Below are positions 43,344-52,877 of a stretch of DNA of 64,000 nucleotides, piece by piece. The notes beneath the pieces are model-generated. The model was not told where the DNA came from, made no database searches, and was given only the letters and a program-made list of their open reading frames with translations. This DNA comes from Salinarchaeum sp. Harcht-Bsk1 (GTDB lineage: Archaea; Halobacteriota; Halobacteria; Halobacteriales; Salinarchaeaceae), in NCBI RefSeq assembly GCF_000403645.1, contig NC_021313.1, positions 620,001 through 684,000 on the forward strand, in the 5' to 3' direction. A program made the translations under genes and the position numbers. Every line of letters begins with the position of its first letter. Position 1 is the stretch's first letter.

Positions 43344-43500
43344 GGAAGCCCCCTCCCGCTCGACCGGCCGCGACTCGTTGAGCGCTTCGTTCGCTCGCTA
43401 CGCTCGCTCACTGCAGTGCTTCCGTCGTCGGGGCCGGGTCGACCGGTCGGCCCCTTCCAGTCCCACCCGTGGTGGGTATCCGAATTCCCCGAAACCCGGC
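43344..43500 (+). repeat. Dispersed non-coding repeat element, copy B
   Basis: Plus-strand copy of the element at 21836-22082. It begins GGAAGCCCCCTCCCGCTCGA, then CCGGCCGCGACTCG, TTCGCTCGCTACGCTCGCTC, ACTGCAGTGCTT, and a hairpin GGGGCCG/CGGCCCC. It fills most of the 306-bp space between nfu and the LVIVD gene. Lacks the extra ~90-bp stretch present in copy A. Confidence 0.8.
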
Positions 43501-43541
43501 GGATCGTGTAAGCTCGCGTCGAACGGGGGCGAGGATCGCGC

Positions 43542-44861
43542 TCAGCACTCCCGAAGTCGCTGCTCGCCCTCCGGTGGCGCCGTCAGTTCGGGCGCGTTCG
43601 GCTGGCGCCCCTCGCGATCCGGAAAGACGTAGACGCGGCCGGGGATCGAATCGGCGTAGCCGGCGGCGTCGTCGGCACTGCTCGCGAGGAAGTACTCGCC
43701 GGGGACGGCGTGCTGGGCGGTCCAGAACGACGTTTCCTCGGGCTTTCGCCACCAGGTAAGCTCCTCGGGCGCCCCCGGATTGCTCACGTCGTGGACCTTC
43801 ACGCCGCCGAAGTACCACGAGGAGTAGCACCGGCCGTCCCGGAGGTCGACGTTGTGCGCGGTCGTGAACCAGCCGCTCCGCGTATTCGCGTAGGACTCGG
43901 GCGGGTCGATCGTCGCGTGGTGGGTGATCTCGGTCGGGTCGCTCGCGTCGTAGAGGTCGATCCCCGCGGGGCCGCCGACCGAGCAATCGCCCTGTGGAAC
44001 CGCCCAGGCCTCCCGACCGACGGCGATCAGGTCGCCGGACTCGTCTGGGGTGACGAAGTGACTGTTCCCCGGCGGCGCGAGGAGTCCCCGCTGGATCTCG
44101 ACGAGTCCGACGTCCGTCATCGCCGAGCGTCCGCGGACGCTGGTGTGTCCGAGGTAGCTCGGTGCGGTGGGGTCGCTCACGTCAACGAGGTAGGTTCCCG
44201 CGTCCCAGTAGGGCAGGTACGCGACGCCGTCCTGGACGGTGACGTCGTGGAGTTGCCGGAGCGCCGTGTGGACGTCCGACCACGCGGGATCGTGGTCGAA
44301 CAGCGACCAGCGACCGACCTCCGTGAGCACTCCATCCCCGGCATCGCAGATCACGAGGGGGTTCCCCTCCCCGTCGTACGCCGTGAGGTAGGCGTACCCG
44401 TCCTCGAGATAGCAGTTGTGGATCGGGAACTCCGTGCTGTAGACGTCGAGAAGCTGCGGATCGGCCGGATCCGCGACGTCGAAGAGGAGGGCAGCCTGGA
44501 GGGCGGAGCCGGGAACGGGCTGGGCGGGACCGGCGGCGAGCAGGCGATCGCCCGACAGCGAGACGTCCCAGACGAGGCCGAGCGGCCCGTCGGGGTCGTC
44601 GGCGAGGACGCCGCGGCGTTCGGCGAGGACCGTCGGGTCACTGGGCGTGGAGCAATCGACGGTCGCGATGCCGTCGTCAACGGCGAGGAAGGCCGTCGAG
44701 CCGTCGTCGCTCGACACCAGCTCCCGCGTGCCCTCGAGGTCGACGGAGCCGAGCGGCTCGTACGAGCCAGGATCCCCACTCGTCAGTACCGAGGCAGCGC
44801 CGTAGACCCCGATCGCTCCCGCAGCACCGGCGAGTCCAGCGAGCACGTCGCGTCGTCGCAT
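43542..44861 (-). CDS. Tat-exported LVIVD-repeat beta-propeller protein
   Basis: A 439-residue protein. The N-terminus RRRDVLAGLAGAAGA is a twin-arginine signal. The body has repeated strands of the LVIVD type (LLFDVADPADPQLL, YLVDVSDPTAPSYL, GGVKVHDVSNPGAPEEL), predicting a seven-bladed propeller outside the cell. LVIVD proteins are common on archaeal surfaces; ligand unknown. A WWRKPEET-HAVPGEYF stretch near the C-terminus is conserved in related haloarchaeal proteins as I recall them. Confidence 0.87.
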   Translation of the reverse strand: MRRRDVLAGLAGAAGAIGVYGAASVLTSGDPGSYEPLGSVDLEGTRELVSSDDGSTAFLAVDDGIATVDCSTPSDPTVLAERRGVLADDPDGPLGLVWDVSLSGDRLLAAGPAQPVPGSALQAALLFDVADPADPQLLDVYSTEFPIHNCYLEDGYAYLTAYDGEGNPLVICDAGDGVLTEVGRWSLFDHDPAWSDVHTALRQLHDVTVQDGVAYLPYWDAGTYLVDVSDPTAPSYLGHTSVRGRSAMTDVGLVEIQRGLLAPPGNSHFVTPDESGDLIAVGREAWAVPQGDCSVGGPAGIDLYDASDPTEITHHATIDPPESYANTRSGWFTTAHNVDLRDGRCYSSWYFGGVKVHDVSNPGAPEELTWWRKPEETSFWTAQHAVPGEYFLASSADDAAGYADSIPGRVYVFPDREGRQPNAPELTAPPEGEQRLREC

Positions 44862-45056
44862 TGGCGCGTCCTATCGGTCGACCGGTCCTAAACCTGTCCG
44901 TCGGCCTGCCAGTGGGTCTCCGGGACCTGGACCCCGGCAGGGTAGCCCGAGGTTCGAACGCGGCCTGGGCATCGGCAGCGGTAGTCCGGGTGTCATACCC
45001 ATCGCCCACGAGGACGGATGCGTGGCCTTTTGTCGCTCGCTTGACTACGAACGGCC

Positions 45057-46073
45057 ATGATATTCGAGGGGCTCCCCGGAACGCCGACCGCCGAGGAGCT
45101 CGAGGACCAGGCGTTCTCCCGGGCGGCCCGAGCGGGGCGGGCGAAGTCGGGCGTCGACGCCCAGCTCTCGATGCTCCAGACGGCGGCGAACGTGATCGGC
45201 GACAATCTCGAGAACGTGGTGAAGGGCTGGCCGGACTTCGAGCTGATGGACCCGTTCTACTACGAACTCGCCGACGCCGTACTTGCCGGAGAGGGAGTCG
45301 TCCGCCGGACGCGGGACGGCGAGGGCAACGTCGAGGAGACGACCGGGATCGACGCGCTCCGGCAGGCGCTCTCACAGGTGAGCTGGGCAAGCCGGAAGGC
45401 CACCGAGCTTCGCGACGAGTACCAGCCACGCGTCCACGGCGGCGGCAACACCGCCCGGAAGCACCGCAAGCAGGCGTTCGCACGGCTCGCCGACGTCGTC
45501 GAGCAGGTCGACGACGATCTGACGCTGATCCGCGACGCCCGCGAGCACCTCCGGACGCTGCCCGAACTGAACCCCGAGGAACCGGCGATCGTCGTCGCCG
45601 GCTATCCCAACGTCGGCAAGTCCTCCTTCGTCAACGCCGTGACGCGGGCGCGGAACGAGACCGCGGCCTATCCGTTCACGACGACCGGCATCGGCGTCGG
45701 TCACTTCGAGCGCGACCACGTCCGCTACCAGCTCGTCGACACCCCCGGTCTTCTCGATCGGCCCGCCGAGGAGCGCAACGAGATCGAAACCCAGGCGGTC
45801 AGCGCGCTGGAGCACCTCGCGGACTGCGTCCTCGTCTTCCTCGACGCCTCCGAGGCCGCCGGCTACCCCATCGAGGACCAAGTCGCACTCTACGAGGACG
45901 TCGCCGAGGAGTTCGAGGTCCCCGTCGTCTCCGTCTGCAACAAGAGCGATCTCTCGACCGACGTCGAGGCCGACCACTACGTCAGCGTGACCGGGGACGA
46001 GGGCCTCGACGAGCTGCTCGACGACGCAGTCGAGCGGATCGGTTTCGAGCCCGAGCTTCCCTACGACGGCTGA
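45057..46073 (+). CDS. NOG1-like GTPase
   Basis: A 338-residue GTPase of the NOG1/Obg group. Residues 1-170 are the helical NOG1 N-terminal domain. G1 is GYPNVGKSS (182-190), followed by the TTT switch I, DTPG, and NKSD as G4. NOG1 proteins act in large-subunit ribosome assembly. Length typical for archaea. Confidence 0.93.
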   Translation: MIFEGLPGTPTAEELEDQAFSRAARAGRAKSGVDAQLSMLQTAANVIGDNLENVVKGWPDFELMDPFYYELADAVLAGEGVVRRTRDGEGNVEETTGIDALRQALSQVSWASRKATELRDEYQPRVHGGGNTARKHRKQAFARLADVVEQVDDDLTLIRDAREHLRTLPELNPEEPAIVVAGYPNVGKSSFVNAVTRARNETAAYPFTTTGIGVGHFERDHVRYQLVDTPGLLDRPAEERNEIETQAVSALEHLADCVLVFLDASEAAGYPIEDQVALYEDVAEEFEVPVVSVCNKSDLSTDVEADHYVSVTGDEGLDELLDDAVERIGFEPELPYDG

Positions 46074-46120
46074 ACGCGGGCCGAGCCCGACGCAGTGCGC
46101 GCTTCGAACGGGAGCCGGCA

Positions 46121-46345
46121 GTTCGCCGAGTACGTCGGCCGATCAGGCAGCCTATCGAACAATCACGAAGCCTGTCGAACGAGCAGGCAGCCTCTCGGCC
46201 GACGATGCAGCTTGTCGGGCGATCGCTCATGCAACCGAACGGTCGCTCATCCAACCGAACGGTCGCTCATCCAACCGAACGGTCGCTCGTCACACCGAAA
46301 GATCCCTCATTCCACTGTACGACGCTCATCTCACCGGACGGTCGC
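46121..46345. repeat. Degenerate 20-bp tandem repeat
   Basis: About eleven units with near-exact 20-bp periodicity. The clearest are at 46221, 46241 and 46261 (GGTCGCTCATCCAACCGAAC, the last two identical), flanked by more diverged units such as GATCAGGCAGCCTATCGAAC at 46141. The right end reaches the stop codon of the convergent DUF389 gene. No spacers, so not a CRISPR array. Confidence 0.88.
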
Positions 46346-47632
46346 TCACGGCGGGGTCTGCACGTCCACGAACCGGACCTCGACGTCGACGTTCCTGCCG
46401 ACCCGATCGCTGATCCGACGCTCCAGCGTCGCGGCGATCGGCGGTGGCTCCGTGCTCGCGGGTTTTCCGACGGTGATCACGACCCCGTCCGGCCTGCCAG
46501 TGAGCGGGTTCGAGTCCTCCTCGACCGTCACATCGAGCACCCGCAGTCCGTCGTGCTCGGCGACGACGGACGCCGACTCCTCCCTGATCTGTTCCTCGGC
46601 CACGGCGCCCTGGTAGCCAGCGTAGGTCACCCCGCCCAGGAACACCGACAGGACGAGGATCACGGCGGCGAGCACCCCGATGCGCGTGAGCGTCTTCGTT
46701 CGCACGTCGTCCTCCCGGAACCAGTACTCCGGCCGGTACCCCTGGTACCAGAGCACCGCGAGCGCCGAGAGGTTGATCGAGAGGACGTTGACGAGGACGA
46801 GCACCGCCGAGCCCGTCGCGAGCGCCGGTTCACCCCAGGCGACGCCGATCCCGACGACCGCAGCGGGCGGGATCAACGCGACCGCGATCATGACGCCGAC
46901 GAGCGCCGCCGAGACGCCCGTCGAGAGGGAGAGCGCGCCGGCGACTCCCGCACCGAGAGCGATCGCGAGGGAGAGGAAATCCGGGGCGAGCCGCTCGCGG
47001 ATCTGGTCGATCGCGAGGACGTCGAGCCCCGGCGGGACCAGATTCGCCGCCTGGACGAGAGCAGCGAACAGCCCCGCGCTGAGGATCGCCGCGGCGATCC
47101 CCGACGCCTGCAGGGCCACGCCCCGCACCCTGAGCTCGTGGTCGTCGATCACCGTCCCCACGCTCGCCGCCAGGGCCGGGCCGACGAGCGGCGCGATGAC
47201 CATCGACCCGACGACGGTCGCAGGCGAATCCAGCAGGAGGCCAGCCGTCGCGACGATCGCGCTGACGACGGTGAGCACGTAGTAGTTCCGCGACGTCGGC
47301 ATCAGGCCGTCCGCGGCCGACTCCAACTCCTCCCGCGCGATCCGATCCTCGTCGGCGTCCTCGGCGTACTCCGTCTCCAACTCCTCGAACCGGCGGGAGA
47401 TCACCGTGTTCGCGTCGACGACGATCGTGTAGGCATCCTCGTCGAGGCCGGCCTCGCGCAGTCGTTCCAGGATCGGCTCGACCGCGTTGGCGGGCAGCGG
47501 GAAGTGCGCCACGGCGGCGTACTCCCGGCCGCTCGTCTCGTCGGAGAGGACGAAGTCGACGCCCTCGTCCTCGAGCGCGTCGGTGACCGCCTGCCGCTTG
47601 CCGGTCGGGATCGTTACCTGGACGAGTCGCAC
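46346..47632 (-). CDS. DUF389/TIGR00341 family membrane protein
   Basis: A 428-residue protein. Residues 1-110 are a cytoplasmic ferredoxin-like fold domain (RLVQVTIPTGKRQAVTDAL). Then come about seven hydrophobic helices with the family motif GSMVIAPLVGPALA and ALIPPAAVVGIGVAWG, then a C-terminal extracytoplasmic domain of ~90 residues. Function of the family is unknown; transport is suspected. Confidence 0.88.
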   Translation of the reverse strand: MRLVQVTIPTGKRQAVTDALEDEGVDFVLSDETSGREYAAVAHFPLPANAVEPILERLREAGLDEDAYTIVVDANTVISRRFEELETEYAEDADEDRIAREELESAADGLMPTSRNYYVLTVVSAIVATAGLLLDSPATVVGSMVIAPLVGPALAASVGTVIDDHELRVRGVALQASGIAAAILSAGLFAALVQAANLVPPGLDVLAIDQIRERLAPDFLSLAIALGAGVAGALSLSTGVSAALVGVMIAVALIPPAAVVGIGVAWGEPALATGSAVLVLVNVLSINLSALAVLWYQGYRPEYWFREDDVRTKTLTRIGVLAAVILVLSVFLGGVTYAGYQGAVAEEQIREESASVVAEHDGLRVLDVTVEEDSNPLTGRPDGVVITVGKPASTEPPPIAATLERRISDRVGRNVDVEVRFVDVQTPP

Positions 47633-47710
47633 GAGGGATGCGTGGCCCGGTGTCCTGATATAGCTGTGGTTGGCTGGCAGCCCCGGGACGGTGCCAGTGC
47701 CAGGCGGGGA

Positions 47711-47992
47711 TCAGATCCAGAGTGGGACGCGATCGAGCGCACCCTTCGCGAGCCGCGTCGCAGGGAAGGGCCGCTGTCCGCGGCCAGCGAGTGCCAGCGC
47801 GACCGCGAGCACGACCCCAGTGACGAGGCCCCCGACGAGCGCAACGAGTTCGAGGCGGGTACTCACCCACACCACGGGGACGGCGAACCACGCAGCGAGC
47901 GCCGCGGCGGAACCAGCCACGAGCGCATCGAGAAATGCGAGCAGCGCTCGCCCGACGACGTGGCCGATGGATCGTGAGGAGGTGCCGTTCAT
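47711..47992 (-). CDS. Small membrane protein, unknown
   Basis: A 93-residue protein with two or three hydrophobic stretches (about 16-42 and 46-68) and a basic C-terminus. No family recognised. It lies upstream of the DUF389 gene on the same strand. Confidence 0.6.
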   Translation of the reverse strand: MNGTSSRSIGHVVGRALLAFLDALVAGSAAALAAWFAVPVVWVSTRLELVALVGGLVTGVVLAVALALAGRGQRPFPATRLAKGALDRVPLWI

Positions 47993-48143
47993 GGTGGCCG
48001 ACTCGACGCTCCGGGCGGTAATCGTTTCGGCCGACCCCTCGTGCGGCCACGCAACGCAGTCCGATACGCCGTTCCGTCAGGACGGCACCGCTACGCCGGA
48101 GTCGAACCGCGTCGCCTATCCCGGACGGGTACCAAAACGGTCC

Positions 48144-48764
48144 ATGATCGAAGAGCGTCCGGATCGATCCACCGAAGTGGTCCTGCTCGGACGCTCGAAC
48201 GTCGGCAAGTCGACGCTGATGCGGGAACTGACCGGCCACAGCTTCGACACCGGCCGGCGGCCGGGCGTCACGCAGGCGGCGAACCACTACGACTGGACCG
48301 GCCCGGACTTCGTGTTGACCGACCTGCCCGGGTTCGGGTTCATGGAGGGCGTCGAGGCCGACCGTCGCGAGGAGATCAAGACCGCGATCGTTCGGTACCT
48401 CGAGGAGTACGCGGATCAGATCCTCGTCGGCATCCTCGTCCTCGACGCGAATAGCGCCGTCGAGATCATCGACCGCCACGCGGATCGCGGCGAGGTGCCC
48501 CACGACGTCGAGCTGTTCGGCTTCCTCCAGGAACTGGGCATCCCGACCGTCGTCGCCGTCAACAAGATGGACAAGGCCGACGACCGCGACGAGACGCTCG
48601 ACGCGATCGCCGAGCGACTGGGGCTCCACCCGCCCTGGCAGCAGTGGCAGGACACCATCGCGCCGATCACGGCCAAGCGCGGTTCGATCGAACCGATGAC
48701 CGAGGCCGTCGGCGAACACCTCCGGGACCAAAAGCGCGAGGACCTCCTGCAGTTCTTCAGTTGA
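48144..48764 (+). CDS. engB: EngB-like GTP-binding protein
   Basis: A 206-residue GTPase. G1 is GRSNVGKST (16-24), switch I region RRPGVTQ, G3 DLPGFG, G4 NKMD. This is the EngB/YsxC pattern; bacterial EngB assists large-subunit assembly. An upstream in-frame stretch is rejected because the family begins just before the G1 strand. Confidence 0.92.
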   Translation: MIEERPDRSTEVVLLGRSNVGKSTLMRELTGHSFDTGRRPGVTQAANHYDWTGPDFVLTDLPGFGFMEGVEADRREEIKTAIVRYLEEYADQILVGILVLDANSAVEIIDRHADRGEVPHDVELFGFLQELGIPTVVAVNKMDKADDRDETLDAIAERLGLHPPWQQWQDTIAPITAKRGSIEPMTEAVGEHLRDQKREDLLQFFS

Positions 48765-48835
48765 GCGGCTGCTGGGAGCGAAGGGCGCTGCCACGTAGCG
48801 GAGCGCCAGCAGCGGTCACACTGACCGAAAATGGG

Positions 48836-48946
48836 CGACCTGGCCAAGGGCCGAACTGACCAAGAGTTGCCGAACTGACGCAGCGTGGTCGAACTGGCCG
48901 AGAGATTTCGAAGTGGCCGAGAGAGGTCGAACCGACCGAGAGAAAG
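48836..48946. repeat. Degenerate 19-bp tandem repeat
   Basis: Units of 19 bp start at 48852, 48871, 48890, 48909 and 48928, each CGAACTGGCCGAGAGAnnn or a variant; a weaker unit precedes them. The array fills the space between the EngB gene and the convergent small membrane protein gene. Confidence 0.85.
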
Positions 48947-48977
48947 TAGGTGACGACGGATCGGACTGGACGGACCG

Positions 48978-49319
48978 CTACTCCTCGTCCGCGCCCGCGG
49001 TCTGGGGTTCAGGAATCGCCGAGGAACCCGTATTCTCGAGCGTGTCGTCGCCGGCGGCGTCGGGGGCTACGACGTCGGCCTGGCCGGGCGCCTCGATTGG
49101 TTCGTCTCGGCCGGGGATGACCTCCTTCGGGTCCGGGCCGGCGGGCGTTGTGTTCGACGTACCGAGTCGCTCGGCCCAGGACTCCGAGTAGGCGGGGAGC
49201 ACGGAGACGACGAGCATCGCGACGACGGCGAGTGACATCGCGATACCGCCCGCGATCCCTGCGTTCGCGATCAGGTCCTCGCGACCGAAGCCGAAAACGA
49301 GCAACAGCGGGTCGATCAT
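48978..49319 (-). CDS. Single-pass membrane protein, unknown
   Basis: A 113-residue protein. One or two hydrophobic stretches lie at about 3-12 and 20-42 (GIAGGIAMSLAVVAMLVVSV), followed by a disordered Pro/Asp/Glu-rich tail. No family recognised. The start at 49319 is chosen to begin just before the hydrophobic region. Confidence 0.65.
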   Translation of the reverse strand: MIDPLLLVFGFGREDLIANAGIAGGIAMSLAVVAMLVVSVLPAYSESWAERLGTSNTTPAGPDPKEVIPGRDEPIEAPGQADVVAPDAAGDDTLENTGSSAIPEPQTAGADEE

Positions 49320-49479
49320 GCCCGGGGATGGGAATGCGGCCCCACTAAGCGTTTCGGACCGTGCGTGCAGTCCATCCCCGTCGATGCGGACGACGCAATC
49401 GTGGTACGCAGTGGCGGTCGTGCATCGCGCCGACACCCGTGCGTCAGTGTTTTTCCGTACAGGGCCGTACGACCGGTCG

Positions 49480-49884
49480 ATGAGTGACACCGAGGACAGC
49501 GAGGTCGAAGCGATTCGCGAGCAGAAGCGCCAGGAACTCGTCGAGGCCGCGACGGGCAGCGACGCCCCGGACGAGCCGATCCACGTCGAGGACGAGGCCC
49601 ACTTCGAGGAGCTCCTCGAGACCCACGACGTCGTCCTCGTGGACTTCTACGCGGACTGGTGTGGCCCCTGCGACATGCTCGAGCCGATCGTCGAGGACGT
49701 CGCCGCCGAGAGCGACGCCGCGGTCGCGAAGCTCGACATCGACGCGCTCCAGCGCGTCGCCCAGTCCTACGGCGTCCGGAGCGTCCCGACGCTGATCGTC
49801 TTCGCCGACGGCGAGCAGGCCGAACAGATGGTCGGCGTCCAGCAGAAGGGCGCGATCATGAACCTGCTCGAGCGCGTGGCCTGA
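49480..49884 (+). CDS. trx: Thioredoxin
   Basis: A 134-residue thioredoxin with an extra N-terminal acidic helix of about 35 residues. The active site is FYADWCGPCDML and the cis-Pro loop is RSVPTLIVF. Reduces protein disulfides in the cytoplasm. A short inverted repeat CGTAC/GTACG lies just upstream of the start region. Confidence 0.93.
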   Translation: MSDTEDSEVEAIREQKRQELVEAATGSDAPDEPIHVEDEAHFEELLETHDVVLVDFYADWCGPCDMLEPIVEDVAAESDAAVAKLDIDALQRVAQSYGVRSVPTLIVFADGEQAEQMVGVQQKGAIMNLLERVA

Positions 49885-50051
49885 GCCAACGACCGCGGAC
49901 GACCGATTCTCACGGCTCCACAGACGCCCCGTCGGCCACAATACTCATATACAGGTAGCCGGCCGACCGTTTTCGCGACCGTTCAGCACCGTTCAACCGG
50001 GTGAAATTCGGATTAAGCGTGCTGAATTTCGGGTGAGGGCCGTCCCGGTTG

Positions 50052-51260
50052 ATGTACCCGAGGCTCAAGGGAGTGGGTATGGGACAGCAAGATCCTCCGT
50101 TGATCGACCGACGCGAATACATGCGACTGACAGGCGGCCTCGCCGCCGCGGCGACGGCCGGCCTCGCGGGGTGTTCGAGTAGCGTTCCCGGCACCGGCGA
50201 CGGAGACGGGAGTGGCTCCGGTGGCGGGACCGGCGACTCGTCCGCGACGGGACTGCTCTCCACGGCTGTCTCCGACAACCCCGGTGACATCGGCGACTTC
50301 GAGTCCTGTATCGTGACCATCGACGGCATCTGGGTCGGCCCCGAGGTCAGCGGCTCCGATGGCGACGGCGAGGTCGAAGACGGCGAGAACGAGACCGAGG
50401 TGGAGGATGGGGAGAACGATACTGAGGTCGAAGACGGCGAGAACGAGACCGACGCCGGGGAAGAGGATGGCGGGCCGCCCGAGGATTCCCCGGGCGGAAG
50501 CGATCAGCAGTCGAGCGGCGACGAGGCCTCCGGGTCCCAGGACGACGAGACGGAGACGACCGAGAACACCACGGAGGACGACGGCAACGTGACGGACGCC
50601 GAGCCGCCAGAGGATGACGATGACGGCGAGAACGAGACCGAGGACGACGAGGAAGAAGCCGAAGCGGAAGAAGAGGACGAAGCGGAAGACGAGGAAGCGG
50701 GCGACGACGATGAAGCGGGTGAAGCGGACGGCAACGGCCGGACCTACTACGAGTTCGACGAGTCGCAGGAAGCCGACCTCACCCAGCTCCAGGGCGAGGC
50801 CCAGCAGCTCGTCGGCGAGCACGAACTCTCGGTTGGAACCTACCAGTTCCTCCAGCTCGACATCGGCGGGATCCGTGGGACGCTCACCGACGGCAGCGAA
50901 GCGAGCGTCGAGACGCCCGGCAACGCACCCCTGAAGTTCAACGAGTCCTTCGACGTGCGCGAGGGCTACCGCACTACCTTCCTCGCGGACTTCACGCCGG
51001 TCAAGCGCGGCAACGGCTCGTTCCTGTTCCAGCCGGTCGCCTCAGAGACGGAGGTCAGCTACGAGGAGATCGAGTCGGGCAGCAGTGACGGCTCGACGGA
51101 CGACGGAAATACGACGGACGGTGACGGCGGAAACACCACCGATTCCGACGGCGAGAACACGAGCGACGGAGACGCTGGGAACACGAGCACGACTGACGAC
51201 AGCAACGCGACGGCGACGGACGACGACAACGCCAGCGACGACGGCAACCAGACCGCGTAG
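50052..51260 (+). CDS. DUF4382-type lipoprotein with a long acidic insert
   Basis: A 402-residue protein. The N-terminus has RREYMRLTGGLAAAATAGLAGC (residues 20-41 region): twin-arginine and lipobox Cys. The DUF4382 domain is split. Its first strands (FESCIVTIDGIWVGP) are followed by an insert of about 125 residues made almost only of Asp, Glu, Gly, Asn and Thr. The second half is LTQLQGEAQQLVGEHELSVG to FTPVKRGNGSFLFQPVAS. The C-terminal 60 residues are again a Thr/Asn/Asp low-complexity tail. Function unknown. ATG 50079 is an alternative start. Confidence 0.78.
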   Translation: MYPRLKGVGMGQQDPPLIDRREYMRLTGGLAAAATAGLAGCSSSVPGTGDGDGSGSGGGTGDSSATGLLSTAVSDNPGDIGDFESCIVTIDGIWVGPEVSGSDGDGEVEDGENETEVEDGENDTEVEDGENETDAGEEDGGPPEDSPGGSDQQSSGDEASGSQDDETETTENTTEDDGNVTDAEPPEDDDDGENETEDDEEEAEAEEEDEAEDEEAGDDDEAGEADGNGRTYYEFDESQEADLTQLQGEAQQLVGEHELSVGTYQFLQLDIGGIRGTLTDGSEASVETPGNAPLKFNESFDVREGYRTTFLADFTPVKRGNGSFLFQPVASETEVSYEEIESGSSDGSTDDGNTTDGDGGNTTDSDGENTSDGDAGNTSTTDDSNATATDDDNASDDGNQTA

Positions 51261-51410
51261 TCGAGCCCGATCCGGGCCGACTGCGACGGTCGATCACTTC
51301 GGGGGAAGTGGGTGAGGCGGCCGGTCGAGTGCGTTCGATCGACGGCGATCGGTGGGCGAAATGCCGACGGCAGCCGACCGTTTCTGGACGGTACCGACAT
51401 CCAGCAGGGA

Positions 51411-52715
51411 TTACTCCTCGGCGGCCGGGCCGGGCGTCGCGACGGACGCGGTTCCAGGGCGGACCGATCCTGTTTCTGCGTAGACGCCCACGACGAGGAC
51501 GACGGCAGCGATCGCCGGGAGGAACGCACACGCCGCGTAGATCGGACCGAATCCGACCACGTCGATCAGCGGGAGCGAAATCAGCGGCCCGAGGCCGCCA
51601 CCGACGTCGCCGAAGACGTTGTTCGTCCCCATCGCGCGTCCGGTCCGTTCGGCGGGCGTGAGATCCGCGAGGAGCGCCGTCATCGGCCCGCTGACGCCAC
51701 CCTGGCCGGCGCCGACGAAGACGCAGCCCACGACGAGCGCAACGGCCGGATCCACCACGCCGTCGAAGAGCCCTGCGTCGACGGCTGCGAGCAGCAGGAA
51801 CCCGATCACGGACACCCCGAGGAAGCCCAGGAGGATCGGCACCCTGGAGTCGCTGAGGTCACTCGCTTTGCCGCCACCGAGCATGCTCACTGCAGCGGCG
51901 AGGACTGTCACGGCCATGAAGACTCCCGAGGACCCCTGCGCGTTCAGGCCGAAGACGCCGACGTCGATCGCTTCCAGGAAGAGCACCAGCGTCGCGAACA
52001 GCGCCCCGATGTAGGCGAAGAGGACGGCGAAGTTCACCGCGCCGACGGTCAGGGTTGGAATCGCCGTGTCGACCTCCCAGGGCTTCACGGACGATCGCTC
52101 GCTCGCGACGTGCGTCTCGGGAACCGAGACGTGGGCGAGGACGCTCGCGAACAGCGCGAAGGCCGCGGCGATCCCGAAGGCGGCTTCGACGCTCGCCAGG
52201 TCGCTGACGACGCCGCCCATCACGAGCCCTGCGGGAAAACCGAGCAGGATGCCGCCGCGAACGATGCCCATGTCCATCCCCCTGGAACCGCCCGAGGAGA
52301 CGTCGGTCGCGATCGTGTAGGCCGTCGCGAACACCAGTGCGCTACCGAGGCCCCAGAGCACGCGCGCCAGGATGAACCACCACTCGGCGGCGGTGACGTC
52401 GACGCCGGCGACGCCCACGGGGCCAGCCGCGTCCATCCAGAGTGCGAGGAGGTACCCCGTGGTCGCGACGCCCTCGATCGCGAGCCCAGCGACGAACGGC
52501 GTCCGGGTGCCGATCCGATCGACCAGCGCACCGGCCGGCGCGTTGGCGACGAGTCTGACGAAGCGGTTCGTGCTGAGGATGACGCCGACCAGGAAGGGCG
52601 AGATCCCGAGGACGGTGCCGAGGTTCGGCAGGATCGGGAAGACGACCCCGCCGCCGAAGCCGACGAAGAAGGTGCTCGCGACGACGGCGGCGAGCACGCG
52701 TCGATCCGCGTTCAC
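51411..52715 (-). CDS. MFS transporter
   Basis: A 434-residue membrane protein with about twelve helices. Loop 2-3 carries APAGALVDRIGTRTPFVAG, the MFS motif A equivalent (GxLxDRxGxR), and LARVLWGLGSALVF follows. Drug-efflux-like; substrate unknown. Alone between tandem-repeat-containing spacers. Confidence 0.88.
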   Translation of the reverse strand: MNADRRVLAAVVASTFFVGFGGGVVFPILPNLGTVLGISPFLVGVILSTNRFVRLVANAPAGALVDRIGTRTPFVAGLAIEGVATTGYLLALWMDAAGPVGVAGVDVTAAEWWFILARVLWGLGSALVFATAYTIATDVSSGGSRGMDMGIVRGGILLGFPAGLVMGGVVSDLASVEAAFGIAAAFALFASVLAHVSVPETHVASERSSVKPWEVDTAIPTLTVGAVNFAVLFAYIGALFATLVLFLEAIDVGVFGLNAQGSSGVFMAVTVLAAAVSMLGGGKASDLSDSRVPILLGFLGVSVIGFLLLAAVDAGLFDGVVDPAVALVVGCVFVGAGQGGVSGPMTALLADLTPAERTGRAMGTNNVFGDVGGGLGPLISLPLIDVVGFGPIYAACAFLPAIAAVVLVVGVYAETGSVRPGTASVATPGPAAEE

Positions 52716-52877
52716 GTCACACCATGGAGCCGGAGGTGGCTCCAGTTGGGGGCGGACCGGTCACTCGGTCGGCCGTGCATCTACTGGTAGCACCGGCGAG
52801 TTCCCGAAAGTGGGTTTCGGTTCGAAACGTCGGCTCCGAGCGATCGGGCACCAGGGATCCGACGTCGCTGTCGCCGC

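Noticed and set aside
46121-46345. Possible CRISPR array because of regular short repeats
   Set aside because: Units are contiguous without spacers and diverge gradually; no cas genes in the window.
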